Shown one piece after another: positions 6,856 to 14,901 of a stretch of 14,938 nt of DNA. Origin of the DNA: Candidatus Peregrinibacteria bacterium (GTDB lineage Bacteria; Patescibacteriota; Gracilibacteria; UBA1369). The notes below the pieces were generated by a model, which saw only the letters and a program-made list of their open reading frames with translations, did not search any database and was not told the DNA's origin. How positions within the stretch are numbered: position 1 is the stretch's first letter; every line of letters begins with the position of its first letter. The stretch lies in the NCBI GenBank assembly GCA_014729615.1, contig WJJQ01000035.1:1-14938 (forward strand). The letters run 5' to 3'. A program made the position numbers and the translations under genes.

Positions 6856-8262
6856 TTATAAAAGGGACACAACAAGTTTTTTATTTAACGGAAAAGTACA
6901 ATAATTTTCCCATTCTTTCGTAATGTTTTTGGTCCTGCCAAAAACAGCTTCAACAGTATCGCCGTCACTCAAATAAGTACCGAAATTTTGCCTTCGTCCA
7001 TTAATTTTCACTTCTTTTAAACGCTTCACTTTGTCTCCATAATTACTGCAAACAAAATCCAGCACGGTCGATTGATCGTCAACAAAATTAGTGTTTCCTT
7101 CGCTATCAAAAATTATAATTTGATCCTCAGACAAATATTTTTTTAAAAGTTTATTAAAATCGTCAATATTCACGACTCCCTGTTTTAAAACCGCCATATT
7201 CCTCAAAATATCAGTCCGGCCCTTGGGCGACTGCATGGAATAATTCATTTTTTTATAATCACTGTGAGCCGCGATTCCCTGTTCACATTCCTCGTGCATA
7301 TCGAAAGTGCGAATTTGCACCTCCATTTGTCGGTCGGTCACCCCGTTCATCGGATAAACCACCGTATGCAAAGACTGATAACCGTTTTCTTTTGGTCTGG
7401 CGATATAGTCACGAATAATACCACCAACCGGCTCCATATGTTTATTGACCAAATGCAACGCTTTATAACAATCCTCCTCTCTTTCCAAAATAATTCTTAA
7501 AGCCAATCTGTCCGGAATTTCTCCGAAAGTCTGATCTTTTAAAAGCATTTTTCTGTACGTTGAATACACTCCCTTAATTCTTCCCTGCAACTCATGTTCC
7601 AGGCCGGCCTCGGTCAACACCTTGCCAATCATCGATGAAGCATGTTTCAAACACATTTGATCCAGATCTCTAAACTCGTCCATCAATTTATCAACTTGTC
7701 TGTAAGTTTCCGGATAAAGATATTTAAACGAATAATCCTCAAGCTCCGTACGCCAGACATGCATATTCAGACGCCCAATTAATGTAGTAAAACCATGCAA
7801 AGTTTCCCTGGCCAGTTGCAAGGCATCCAACTCGGAATACCTGTCCAGCTTTCTGATTTCATCAACCCTGTGCGCCGTGCAAAGAATAACCAACCTTAAA
7901 TCCTCAAAAATCATATCAAGAAGTCTGCTCAAATCTTCAAAAGAACGACCTATATATAACTCTGTAATATTATGAATTTGCCTTATTAAAGCTCTTTCCT
8001 CATCCGTTATATCTAAAGATTCCAAAACTTGCTCTCCTTCGGGCAATTTCAAAATATGATGCAAAATTGCCACCTTAAAAATTACAGGATCATTGGTCAC
8101 CTCCTTTAAAGTATATGCAACTTCCAATCCGTGCTGAAAAAGCGTTATGCCCGTAACATGCTTTTCTTCACTCAGAAATTTTTTCGCGTCGGTATACGCC
8201 TGATCAACAGACAGTTTATCGGTAAAATTTAAATCGCTGGTCAAAAAATTGAGGGTAGTCAT
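6856..8262 (-). CDS. rel: RelA/SpoT-type protein B, hydrolase-degenerate, HD-SYN-TGS only
   Basis: This is the first gene of the RSH operon, 468 aa and clearly paralogous to the next gene along its whole length. The pseudo-HD domain spans about 37-185: His44 is kept, but the catalytic HD is HH (68-69), the downstream ED pair is gone (HHILKLP), and ADR reads AHR (130-132). It is thus more damaged than protein A. The synthetase domain (about 222-335) retains GRIKGVYSTYRKM (227-239), IPDRLALRI with Asp251, ENGYQSLH with Tyr295 and MEVQIRT with Glu314. The RxKD/EXDD position reads IIRD (282-285). A TGS domain (about 380-443) ends the protein; no ACT or zinc-finger region is present. The likely role is alarmone synthesis or regulation; loss of both HD-site acids argues against hydrolysis. 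A weak GAGAAAG lies just before the ATG. The gene is transcribed divergently from pheST. Confidence 0.88.
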   Translation of the reverse strand: MTTLNFLTSDLNFTDKLSVDQAYTDAKKFLSEEKHVTGITLFQHGLEVAYTLKEVTNDPVIFKVAILHHILKLPEGEQVLESLDITDEERALIRQIHNITELYIGRSFEDLSRLLDMIFEDLRLVILCTAHRVDEIRKLDRYSELDALQLARETLHGFTTLIGRLNMHVWRTELEDYSFKYLYPETYRQVDKLMDEFRDLDQMCLKHASSMIGKVLTEAGLEHELQGRIKGVYSTYRKMLLKDQTFGEIPDRLALRIILEREEDCYKALHLVNKHMEPVGGIIRDYIARPKENGYQSLHTVVYPMNGVTDRQMEVQIRTFDMHEECEQGIAAHSDYKKMNYSMQSPKGRTDILRNMAVLKQGVVNIDDFNKLLKKYLSEDQIIIFDSEGNTNFVDDQSTVLDFVCSNYGDKVKRLKEVKINGRRQNFGTYLSDGDTVEAVFGRTKNITKEWENYCTFPLNKKLVVSLL

Positions 8263-8286
8263 ATTCTTTCTCGAAATATTTAAACT

Positions 8287-8316
8287 ATTCTAAACCTTTT
8301 ATTGCCAAATTTCCAA
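8287..8316 (-). promoter_or_regulatory. Predicted promoter of the RSH operon
   Basis: On the minus strand TTGGAA (8316-8311) and TAGAAT (8292-8287) are 18 bases apart, giving a start near 8280 and a leader of about 18 bases. The -35 lies inside the spacer of the opposing pheS promoter, so the two cannot easily be occupied at once. Confidence 0.5.
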
Positions 8317-8330
8317 TTGATCTCTAAAGT
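8302..8330 (+). promoter_or_regulatory. Predicted promoter of pheST
   Basis: TTGCCA (8302-8307), a 17-base spacer and TAAAGT (8325-8330) put transcription start near 8337, about 17 bases before the pheS ATG. The short leader leaves no room for a tRNA-Phe attenuator, T-box or leader peptide of the kinds that regulate pheST in some other bacteria. Confidence 0.5.
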
Positions 8331-8353
8331 ATGTAGCGACTTTAAGCAAAATT

Positions 8354-9400
8354 ATGGAAAAGGAATTAAATAAACTGCAAAAAGACGCCTTAAATGATAT
8401 TTCCGTCGCCGATTCAATTAATATACTCCAGGATATTGAGGTAAAATACATAGGAAGAAAAGGATTAATTAATGAAATTTTAAAGGGTTTGAAAGATTTA
8501 CCGGATCAAGAAAAAAAAATCATAGGGCCGCTTTCAAATAAGGTAAAACAAGAATTCATTTCTGCCCTGGAAAAAAAGAAAAACCATCTTGAAGCAGTCG
8601 AAATTGAAAAACAATTAAAAGATGAAATTTTTGATATAACGGTTCCGGGCAACGCGCGACCCATAGGCACCATTCATCCACTTTCACAAATCCAGTTCGA
8701 ATGTGAAAATATTTTCAATCAAATGGGATTCGCCGTCATGGACGGTCCGGAAATTGAAAGCGAATATTATAACTTTGAAGGACTAAACATTCCTGCCGAC
8801 CACCCGGCCAGAGACATGCAGGACACTTTCTTTTTGTCGGACAAACATGAAGAAAAACATGGCGGTCTGGTTTTACGCACTCAAACTTCACCGGTGCAAA
8901 TTCGAACTATGGAAAAATACGGGGCTCCGCTTCGCGTCATAGCGCCCGGACGCACTTTTAGAAACGAGGCGACAGATGCTTCTCACGAGCACACCTTTAA
9001 TCAGATTGAAGGATTAATGATCGACAAAAACATTTCCCTCGCGAATTTAAAGGGAGTCATGATGGAATTTTTGACCAGACTGTTCAGAAAAGAAGTCAAA
9101 GTACGATTCAGGCCCGGATACTTCCCCTTTGTCGAACCCGGTCTGGAACTGGATTTTTCTTGTTTACTTTGCAATGGCAAAGGCTGCAGTGCCTGCAAAA
9201 GAACCGGCTGGATAGAATTCATGGGATGCGGGATGGTTCATCCGAACGTACTTAAAGCCGGTGGCGTAAACAGCAATAAATATCAGGGTTGGGCTTTCGG
9301 CTTCGGCCTGGAAAGGCTTGCCATGATGCGATACGGCATAGAAGATATTCGTCATTTTAACAGCGGCGATTTAAGATTTTTGAAACAATTCAAATTATGA
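8354..9400 (+). CDS. pheS: Phenylalanine-tRNA ligase alpha subunit
   Basis: This is the catalytic subunit of the alpha2-beta2 enzyme that charges tRNA-Phe in the cytoplasm; the product is 348 aa, normal for the family. An N-terminal coiled-coil arm (about 1-95, Lys/Glu rich) reaches the tRNA. The class II core starts at GTIHPLSQIQFE (about 104), followed by VMDGPEIESEYYNF and the HPARDMQDTFF loop. Motif 2 is APGRTFRNEATDASHEHTF and motif 3 is GFGLERLAMMRYGI near the C-terminus. A CxxC-x4-CxxC knuckle (Cys270, 273, 278, 281) precedes GCGMVHPNVL, as in many bacterial PheS. The TGA stop overlaps the pheT start (ATGA), so translation of the two subunits is coupled and stoichiometric. There is no Shine-Dalgarno before the ATG. 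Confidence 0.98.
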   Translation: MEKELNKLQKDALNDISVADSINILQDIEVKYIGRKGLINEILKGLKDLPDQEKKIIGPLSNKVKQEFISALEKKKNHLEAVEIEKQLKDEIFDITVPGNARPIGTIHPLSQIQFECENIFNQMGFAVMDGPEIESEYYNFEGLNIPADHPARDMQDTFFLSDKHEEKHGGLVLRTQTSPVQIRTMEKYGAPLRVIAPGRTFRNEATDASHEHTFNQIEGLMIDKNISLANLKGVMMEFLTRLFRKEVKVRFRPGYFPFVEPGLELDFSCLLCNGKGCSACKRTGWIEFMGCGMVHPNVLKAGGVNSNKYQGWAFGFGLERLAMMRYGIEDIRHFNSGDLRFLKQFKL

Positions 9401-11814
9401 AAATATCATTAAAATGGCTGAGGGAATTTACAGACATTCCTGAAATGGAGCCCGAAGAACTTGGTAAAATTTTTACGCTTCGCACAGCTGAAGTGGAACA
9501 TGTCATAGACCAAAAAAAGAGCTTCGAAAACATGGTCATAGGAAAAGTGGAATCTGTCGAAAAACACCCCGATGCCGACAAACTTATTGTCACCAAAACG
9601 AACATTAGCGACAAAACGGTTCAAATAGTTTGCGGCGCTCCCAATGTTAAAGAAAACATGTTGGTTCCGATCGCGTTACCCGGGTCATACGTCCGCTGGC
9701 ACGGCGAAGGCGATCTGATTAAACTTGAAAAAGCTAAAATTAGAGGAGTGGAAAGTTTCGGCATGATTTGTGCCGGCGAAGAAATCGGTCTTGAACCCGA
9801 TCCCGAAGGCATCGTTGATTTAAGTCATTTAAATGTTGAGGCGGGCACTCCCCTCGCTGAAGCTCTTGGAATGGATGATATTATTATCGACATCGACAAC
9901 AAATCCCTCACGCACAGACCCGATTTATGGGGGCATTACGGTATTGCGCGAGAAATGGCCGCCATTTTTAAAACCGAACTGAAACCTTTTAAAACGAATG
10001 TTTCATATCCGGCGGCAGATGAAAGTGAGCTTAAAATCGAAGTAAAAAACCCGGATTTATGCCCCAGGTACACCGGCGTAAAAATTACTGACGTTAAAAT
10101 TGAATCTTCTCCAAAATGGCTGCAACAAAGACTGCTTTCAATCGGCCACGGCACATACAACAACATTGTTGACGCAACAAATCTTGTCATGGAAGAACTT
10201 GGCCAACCGCTTCACGCATTTGATGCGGCAAAAATAAAAGGGGGAATAGTTGTAAGAAGAGCCAACAAAGACGAAAAAATGACAGCATTGGATGGAACGG
10301 AAACCAAACTGCAAAACGAAAATCTTGTCATTGCGGACTATGAAAAACCGGTTGCATTGGCCGGTATTATCGGCGGTGAACATTCGAAAGTAGACGAATC
10401 AACAACAGAACTGATTTTGGAAGCGGCCAATTTCGCTCCGGCAAATGTAAGAAGAACATCGACCGAACTTGGAATCAGAACGGATTCTGTACAACGCTTC
10501 GAAAAAAGTCTTGATCCCAACTTGCCTTCAAAAGCAATGGATAGACTTTGTGAATTAATTTTAAAACTTTGCCCCGGCGCTAAAATTGTATCCACCAAAA
10601 AAGACGTCAAAAATTTTGATGAAAGCCCAACATTGGTAACGATAGATTTAAACAGAATCAATTCCAAAATCGGCGCTGATGTACCGAAAGAACAAGTTAT
10701 AGACATTTTAACCCGTCTTGAATTCTCGATTATAAAAAATGATTCAAATTTGGTGTCCGTGGAAGTACCAAGCTTTCGCGCGACCAAAGACGTTTCACTT
10801 GAAGACGATTTAACCGAAGAAATAGCAAGATTATACGGATATGAAAACATTGAACCTGTATTACCCGATCAACCGATAAAAATCCCCGAAGAAAATATTG
10901 AAAGAAAATTAAAACATTATGCCAGACAAATTCTTTCAAAAGGACTGGGTTTTAACGAAGTTTATCAATACTCCTTTTACGGCAAACAAGACATAGAAAA
11001 TTGCCTTTTGCCTGAGGAATTGCATATAAAAGTGGATAACTATTTATCGGAAGATCAAACGCATATGCGTATAAGTTTGATCCCGAATTTACTGAAAGTT
11101 GTTGGCAAAAACATTAGTTTTGAAGATAAAATAAACATTTACGAAATAGGTCATACCTATGAAGATCTGCAAGAATATTTTCCGAAAGAAGAAAAAAAGA
11201 TTTGCGGAATCATTGCCGCCAACGCGAAAAAATACCGGGGCACACCTTTTTATGAAGCGAAAGGCGCACTTGAAAGCCTGCTTTCTTTTTACAATTTTGA
11301 CGATTTGGAACTAAGAAAAGGTGAATCTCTTTGCACTTATGCTCATCCAAACAAATATGGAGCATATTACGATAAACAAGGAACAGAAATTGCTCGTGTT
11401 TTCGAATTGCACCCTTTGGTAGCGAAAAAATACAATTTGGATAAAGTTAAAATTGCCGCCTTTGAAGTAAATTTCACGGCTTTGGCCGCAAATGGATGGG
11501 CGGATAGTAATTACGAACCGGTTTCAAAATATCCAAGCATAACTTTCGATGTTTCCGTTGTAATTGATAAACAAGTGGAAGTCGGACAAATAATGGATCA
11601 GATCAAAAAATCCGACAGGGAATTGATTAAAGAAATTGTACTTTTTGACCTTTATGAAGGCGAAAACATACCGGTTAACAAAAAATCCTGCGCCTTTACT
11701 ATAACCTTACAGGCAAATGACAGAACATTGAAAGATGAAGAAATGAAACGTATACAACAAGACATTTTTGACAGATTGCAAAAACTGGGGGGTGAAATAC
11801 GAGGTTTGAAATAG
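9397..11814 (+). CDS. pheT: Phenylalanine-tRNA ligase beta subunit
   Basis: This partner of PheS has 805 aa, the usual length. It begins with the family signature MKISLKWLREF. Domains in order are an EMAP/OB-fold tRNA-binding domain (about 42-155, with KHPDADKL and CGAPNV), the B3/B4 editing domain (about 218-385, hydrolyses mischarged Tyr-tRNA-Phe), the B5 domain (about 410-490, ending IARLYGYENIEP), a catalytic-like core, and the C-terminal FDX-ACB anticodon-binding domain (about 712-805, starting SKYPSITFDVSVVI). No truncation or missing domain is seen. The ATG overlaps the pheS stop by 4 bases, with no Shine-Dalgarno, so it depends on coupling. The stop codon is TAG. No clear terminator follows; the next gene has its own promoter 44 bases downstream. 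Confidence 0.98.
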   Translation: MKISLKWLREFTDIPEMEPEELGKIFTLRTAEVEHVIDQKKSFENMVIGKVESVEKHPDADKLIVTKTNISDKTVQIVCGAPNVKENMLVPIALPGSYVRWHGEGDLIKLEKAKIRGVESFGMICAGEEIGLEPDPEGIVDLSHLNVEAGTPLAEALGMDDIIIDIDNKSLTHRPDLWGHYGIAREMAAIFKTELKPFKTNVSYPAADESELKIEVKNPDLCPRYTGVKITDVKIESSPKWLQQRLLSIGHGTYNNIVDATNLVMEELGQPLHAFDAAKIKGGIVVRRANKDEKMTALDGTETKLQNENLVIADYEKPVALAGIIGGEHSKVDESTTELILEAANFAPANVRRTSTELGIRTDSVQRFEKSLDPNLPSKAMDRLCELILKLCPGAKIVSTKKDVKNFDESPTLVTIDLNRINSKIGADVPKEQVIDILTRLEFSIIKNDSNLVSVEVPSFRATKDVSLEDDLTEEIARLYGYENIEPVLPDQPIKIPEENIERKLKHYARQILSKGLGFNEVYQYSFYGKQDIENCLLPEELHIKVDNYLSEDQTHMRISLIPNLLKVVGKNISFEDKINIYEIGHTYEDLQEYFPKEEKKICGIIAANAKKYRGTPFYEAKGALESLLSFYNFDDLELRKGESLCTYAHPNKYGAYYDKQGTEIARVFELHPLVAKKYNLDKVKIAAFEVNFTALAANGWADSNYEPVSKYPSITFDVSVVIDKQVEVGQIMDQIKKSDRELIKEIVLFDLYEGENIPVNKKSCAFTITLQANDRTLKDEEMKRIQQDIFDRLQKLGGEIRGLK

Positions 11815-11857
11815 TACTGCCATTAAAGCAAAAACTCAGCCCAAAGCGGCCGACAGA

Positions 11858-11886
11858 TTGCTTTTTAAAGCCAAAACTGCTAATAT
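11858..11886 (+). promoter_or_regulatory. Predicted promoter of the PBP1A gene
   Basis: TTGCTT (11858-11863), a 17-base spacer and TAATAT (11881-11886), with a TG extended -10 (TGC at 11878-11880), give a start near 11893. It supports translation from the ATG at 11924, because the earlier TTG at 11858 and ATG at 11885 would be outside the transcript. The leader is about 31 bases with no Shine-Dalgarno. Confidence 0.5.
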
Positions 11887-11923
11887 GCAGGCTGCTTTAC
11901 GCAAAAAAAATTTAATAACCACT

Positions 11924-14788
11924 ATGTCTGAAGATAATTTCCATTACAGACCGTTAAATCAATCGAAACGACCCAAAAAAAGCGGCATAAAACTGCCAAA
12001 ATTCCCTCAATTCGGAAAAGGTAACAAACCAAACTGGAAGCAAATATTAATATGGCTGGCATTACTGGCCGGAGGCGGTTTTTTACTTGCCGTCATTCTA
12101 TTCATTTTAATGATTGCAATTGTCAGTATAGGCCTGCCCGACGTTAATGATCTCGACAAACTCGGCGTGGCGGAATCCACCACCATTTACGACCGTGAAG
12201 GAGGAATTCTTTATGTGAAACACGGCGGTGAAAACCGAAAATATGTGGCATATAATCAAATATCGGAGCATATAGTGGACGCGACGGTTTCAATAGAGGA
12301 CGATCAATACTGGAAACATTCGGGATTCGATCCCATTGGTATTATGCGCGCCCTGGTGAACAACACATTAAATCTTGGCCCCCAACAAGGAGGATCAACT
12401 TTAACCCAGCAATATATTAAAAACGCGTTCCTGACCAACGAAAAAACCTACATGCGTAAAGTGAAAGAATTGATTTTGGCTTTAAGACTGGAAAGGGAAT
12501 TCAACAAAGAGGAAATAATGGAACTGTATTTGAACAAAATTCCATATGGAAATAATGCTTTTGGCGTAGAAAAAGCGTCTCAGGTTTATTTCGACAAACC
12601 AGCCGCCGAATTGGACGTGGCCGAAGCCGCGATTCTCGCGTCACTGCCGAAAGCCCCCACTTATTATAATCCTTACGGCCAGCATAAATATTCGCAGTTG
12701 ACAAAAACTTTTGAAACAAATGAAATAGAATCAAGAAACATTCAAAGTGAGGCCGACCTGAAAGATAATGAATTTTTGCGTGGATTAATCGGCCAAAATA
12801 TTTCACTTAATGACAACCGAGAAATATACATTCAGGGCCGAACCGACCTGGTTTTAAGAGCAATGGAAGATAACGGATACATTACGGCCGAAGAGAAAAA
12901 GGCCGCCCTCGACAAATTGCAAAATTTGGAATTCAACGAATATAAAGACACAATTCAAAATCCACATTTTGTTTTTTATGTTATTGAAAAACTTGAAGAA
13001 AAATATGGCAAAGAAATCGTGGAAAGAGGAGGCTTGCAAGTTTACACGACATTGGATCCCAATCTGCAAAACGCTGCAGTAAGCGCGATTGAAGAAGGAG
13101 CCGAACGCAATACCGCGAATTACAATGCCAAAAATGCCGGACTCATTTCTCTTGATCCCAATACCGGTGAAATTTTGGCCATGGTCGGATCAAAAGACTA
13201 TTTCGCCGAAGACATTGACGGAGCAGTAAACGTTACAACCCAATTCAGACAACCTGGGTCATCTTTCAAACCCATTGTTTTCGCGGAAACTTTTTATAAT
13301 AGACATGCTCCCGGATCAATTATTTTTGACGCGAAGACAAGTTTCGGAGGTACTTATCCCAACAATTACGATGGAAATTTCATGGGACCGATGAGCATTA
13401 GAAAAGCTCTTGGGCAATCAAGAAACATTCCCGCCATTAAAGGATATTTTCTTGCGGGTGAACAGGAAGAAATAATTGGATTGGCCGAAAAAATGGGAAT
13501 AGAATTTTTGGATCCGACTCTTGATTACGGTTGGCCGCTTGCGCTCGGAACAGCTGAAGCCAAACCGATCGACATGGCCGGAGCCTTTGGTGTATTTGCA
13601 AATAATGGAATTTATCATGAACCGTTTGCAATTCGAAAAGTTGAAAACACCGACGGCGAAGTCCTTGAAGAATGGGATGCGGAAAACGCCACGGGCGAGG
13701 AAGCTCTTGATCCTCAAATTGCATATTTAATTACTGACATTTTATCTGACACCAGTGTAAATATTGGCGAATCACTAACAATTCCGGGGCATCGAGTCGC
13801 GGCAAAAACAGGAACAAGTAATATAAAAGAAGGAAACACCACTTTACCGCGCGATCTTTGGACGATCGGTTATTCACCGCAAATAGTTACAGCCGTCTGG
13901 GCTGGGAACAACAAAGCGTCTGACGGTAAATTATACGCCACGGCAAGTGGATACGGCGCGGCCACGCCCATTTGGAGAAATTACATGATCGCAGCGCATT
14001 CAAATATACCCGCAGAAGATTTTGAAGTACCAGAAGGCATAACCAGAGTAGCTATTTCCAAACTTACAGGTAAATTGCCGGGGCCATCGACACCGGAAGA
14101 TCAAATAACCGAAGAAGTATTCGCTTCATTCAGCGTACCGACCGAAGTGGACCCGGGCTCGGTAAGTGTTGATATAGACACACGTAACAATCAGCTGGCA
14201 AATGAATATTGTCCGCCCGCACTTGTTGAACAAGTTACTTATTTGACCATAACCGACATTGCCGATTACCCAAACTGGGTGGAAGGTGCCAATTCTTGGC
14301 TTGAAGCAAATAAAGACGCACTGGCAGAACAATACAGCAACGTGTTTTTCGGATCCCCTCCCGAAGAAGAATCCAATCTTTGCACCGAAGAAGCCCTTGA
14401 AGACGCGCCCGAAATTCGCATAGATGATCCGGACAACAATGACACTTACACTATAGGTGAAAATCTTAAAGTCAGAGTATCAGTCGACGCTCCCAACGAC
14501 GTGGAAAAAGTTGAATTCTTTTTGGATGACGTACTGAAAAACATTGCCAGAGAAAGCCCATACAGCGGAATAATCAGAATGCCGAAAAACGAAGAATCGG
14601 GACAAAGTCATACTTTATCGGTCACAGTTACCGACACCCTCGGTTACACCGATGATGCTGAAATAATAATCACAGGTGACTCTGAAACCTCAACCGACAC
14701 CGGCGAAAATGACAATACGGAAGCGGAAACCGAGCCCGAACTAGAGGTAAATGACCTTGAAAGAATCCGTTCTGAAGCAACAATCTAG
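11924..14788 (+). CDS. Class A penicillin-binding protein (PBP1A-type) with Ig-like C-terminus
   Basis: This bifunctional enzyme polymerises and cross-links peptidoglycan on the outer face of the membrane (mrcA/ponA type), 954 aa from this start. A basic cytoplasmic tail (1-38) is followed by one membrane helix (about 40-70). The GT51 glycosyltransferase shows SIEDDQYWKHSGFD with catalytic Glu125, QGGSTLTQQ (155-163), RKVKELILALRLE and EIMELYLNKIPYGNNAFG. An unusual insert of about 40-50 residues (about 255-300) precedes the linker. The transpeptidase has SSFK (Ser446 nucleophile), SRN (499-501) and KTGTSN (628-633). After the catalytic part, residues about 828-918 form an Ig-like beta-sandwich (VEKVEFFLDDVLKN, then SLSVTVTD-like strands), ended by a Thr/Glu/Asp-rich acidic tail. 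An upstream in-frame extension to TTG 11858 is possible but overlaps the promoter. Catalytic residues are complete. Confidence 0.95.
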   Translation: MSEDNFHYRPLNQSKRPKKSGIKLPKFPQFGKGNKPNWKQILIWLALLAGGGFLLAVILFILMIAIVSIGLPDVNDLDKLGVAESTTIYDREGGILYVKHGGENRKYVAYNQISEHIVDATVSIEDDQYWKHSGFDPIGIMRALVNNTLNLGPQQGGSTLTQQYIKNAFLTNEKTYMRKVKELILALRLEREFNKEEIMELYLNKIPYGNNAFGVEKASQVYFDKPAAELDVAEAAILASLPKAPTYYNPYGQHKYSQLTKTFETNEIESRNIQSEADLKDNEFLRGLIGQNISLNDNREIYIQGRTDLVLRAMEDNGYITAEEKKAALDKLQNLEFNEYKDTIQNPHFVFYVIEKLEEKYGKEIVERGGLQVYTTLDPNLQNAAVSAIEEGAERNTANYNAKNAGLISLDPNTGEILAMVGSKDYFAEDIDGAVNVTTQFRQPGSSFKPIVFAETFYNRHAPGSIIFDAKTSFGGTYPNNYDGNFMGPMSIRKALGQSRNIPAIKGYFLAGEQEEIIGLAEKMGIEFLDPTLDYGWPLALGTAEAKPIDMAGAFGVFANNGIYHEPFAIRKVENTDGEVLEEWDAENATGEEALDPQIAYLITDILSDTSVNIGESLTIPGHRVAAKTGTSNIKEGNTTLPRDLWTIGYSPQIVTAVWAGNNKASDGKLYATASGYGAATPIWRNYMIAAHSNIPAEDFEVPEGITRVAISKLTGKLPGPSTPEDQITEEVFASFSVPTEVDPGSVSVDIDTRNNQLANEYCPPALVEQVTYLTITDIADYPNWVEGANSWLEANKDALAEQYSNVFFGSPPEEESNLCTEEALEDAPEIRIDDPDNNDTYTIGENLKVRVSVDAPNDVEKVEFFLDDVLKNIARESPYSGIIRMPKNEESGQSHTLSVTVTDTLGYTDDAEIIITGDSETSTDTGENDNTEAETEPELEVNDLERIRSEATI

Positions 14789-14824
14789 ACTAAATAAAAT
14801 CCAAGTTTTATGTAATTTTCAAAG

Positions 14825-14845
14825 AAACGGTCAGTGATCGTTTTT
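14825..14845 (+). terminator. Weak hairpin with T-run after PBP1A
   Basis: AAACGG (14825-14830) pairs with TCGTTT (14838-14843, one G-T pair) around a 7-base loop TCAGTGA, ending in TTTTT (14841-14845). It is about 36 bases after the PBP1A stop. The short A/T-rich stem uses part of the T-run, so it is at best a weak terminator. Confidence 0.35.
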
Positions 14846-14852
14846 GAAAAAT

Positions 14853-14881
14853 TTGCTTTATTTGAGCCTGACAAGTACAAT
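14853..14881 (+). promoter_or_regulatory. Predicted promoter of the right-edge gene
   Basis: TTGCTT (14853-14858), a 17-base spacer and TACAAT (14876-14881) give a start near 14888, about 14 bases before the ATG at 14902. The -35 hexamer is the same as in the PBP1A promoter. Confidence 0.55.
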
Positions 14882-14890
14882 ATTCAGGCT
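14865..14890. repeat. Inverted repeat around the -10 of the right-edge promoter
   Basis: AGCCTGA (14865-14871) and TCAGGCT (14884-14890) are perfect complements, 12 bases apart. The TACAAT -10 lies between them and the right arm covers the expected start site, which is the geometry of a repressor operator. As RNA it would be cut by the start site, and no T-run follows, so a terminator reading is less likely. Confidence 0.45.
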
Positions 14891-14901
14891 TAAAAAAACC
14901 A

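Noticed and set aside
9398..9400. TGA read as glycine (Gracilibacteria-type code)
   Set aside because: TGA ends pheS at the expected family C-terminus with the normal ATGA overlap, and no long gene contains an in-frame TGA.
10338..10850. 170-codon minus-strand open frame opposite pheT
   Set aside because: It is a shadow of the conserved pheT frame, with no promoter or ribosome site.
11825..11864. AAAGCAA / TTGCTTT pair after pheT as a terminator
   Set aside because: The 7-bp stem has a 26-base loop and no T-run beyond the stem, and the right arm is the PBP1A -35.
11858..11923. Longer PBP1A start at TTG 11858 or ATG 11885
   Set aside because: Both overlap the predicted promoter and would lie upstream of the expected transcript start; the ATG at 11924 begins a typical basic cytoplasmic tail.
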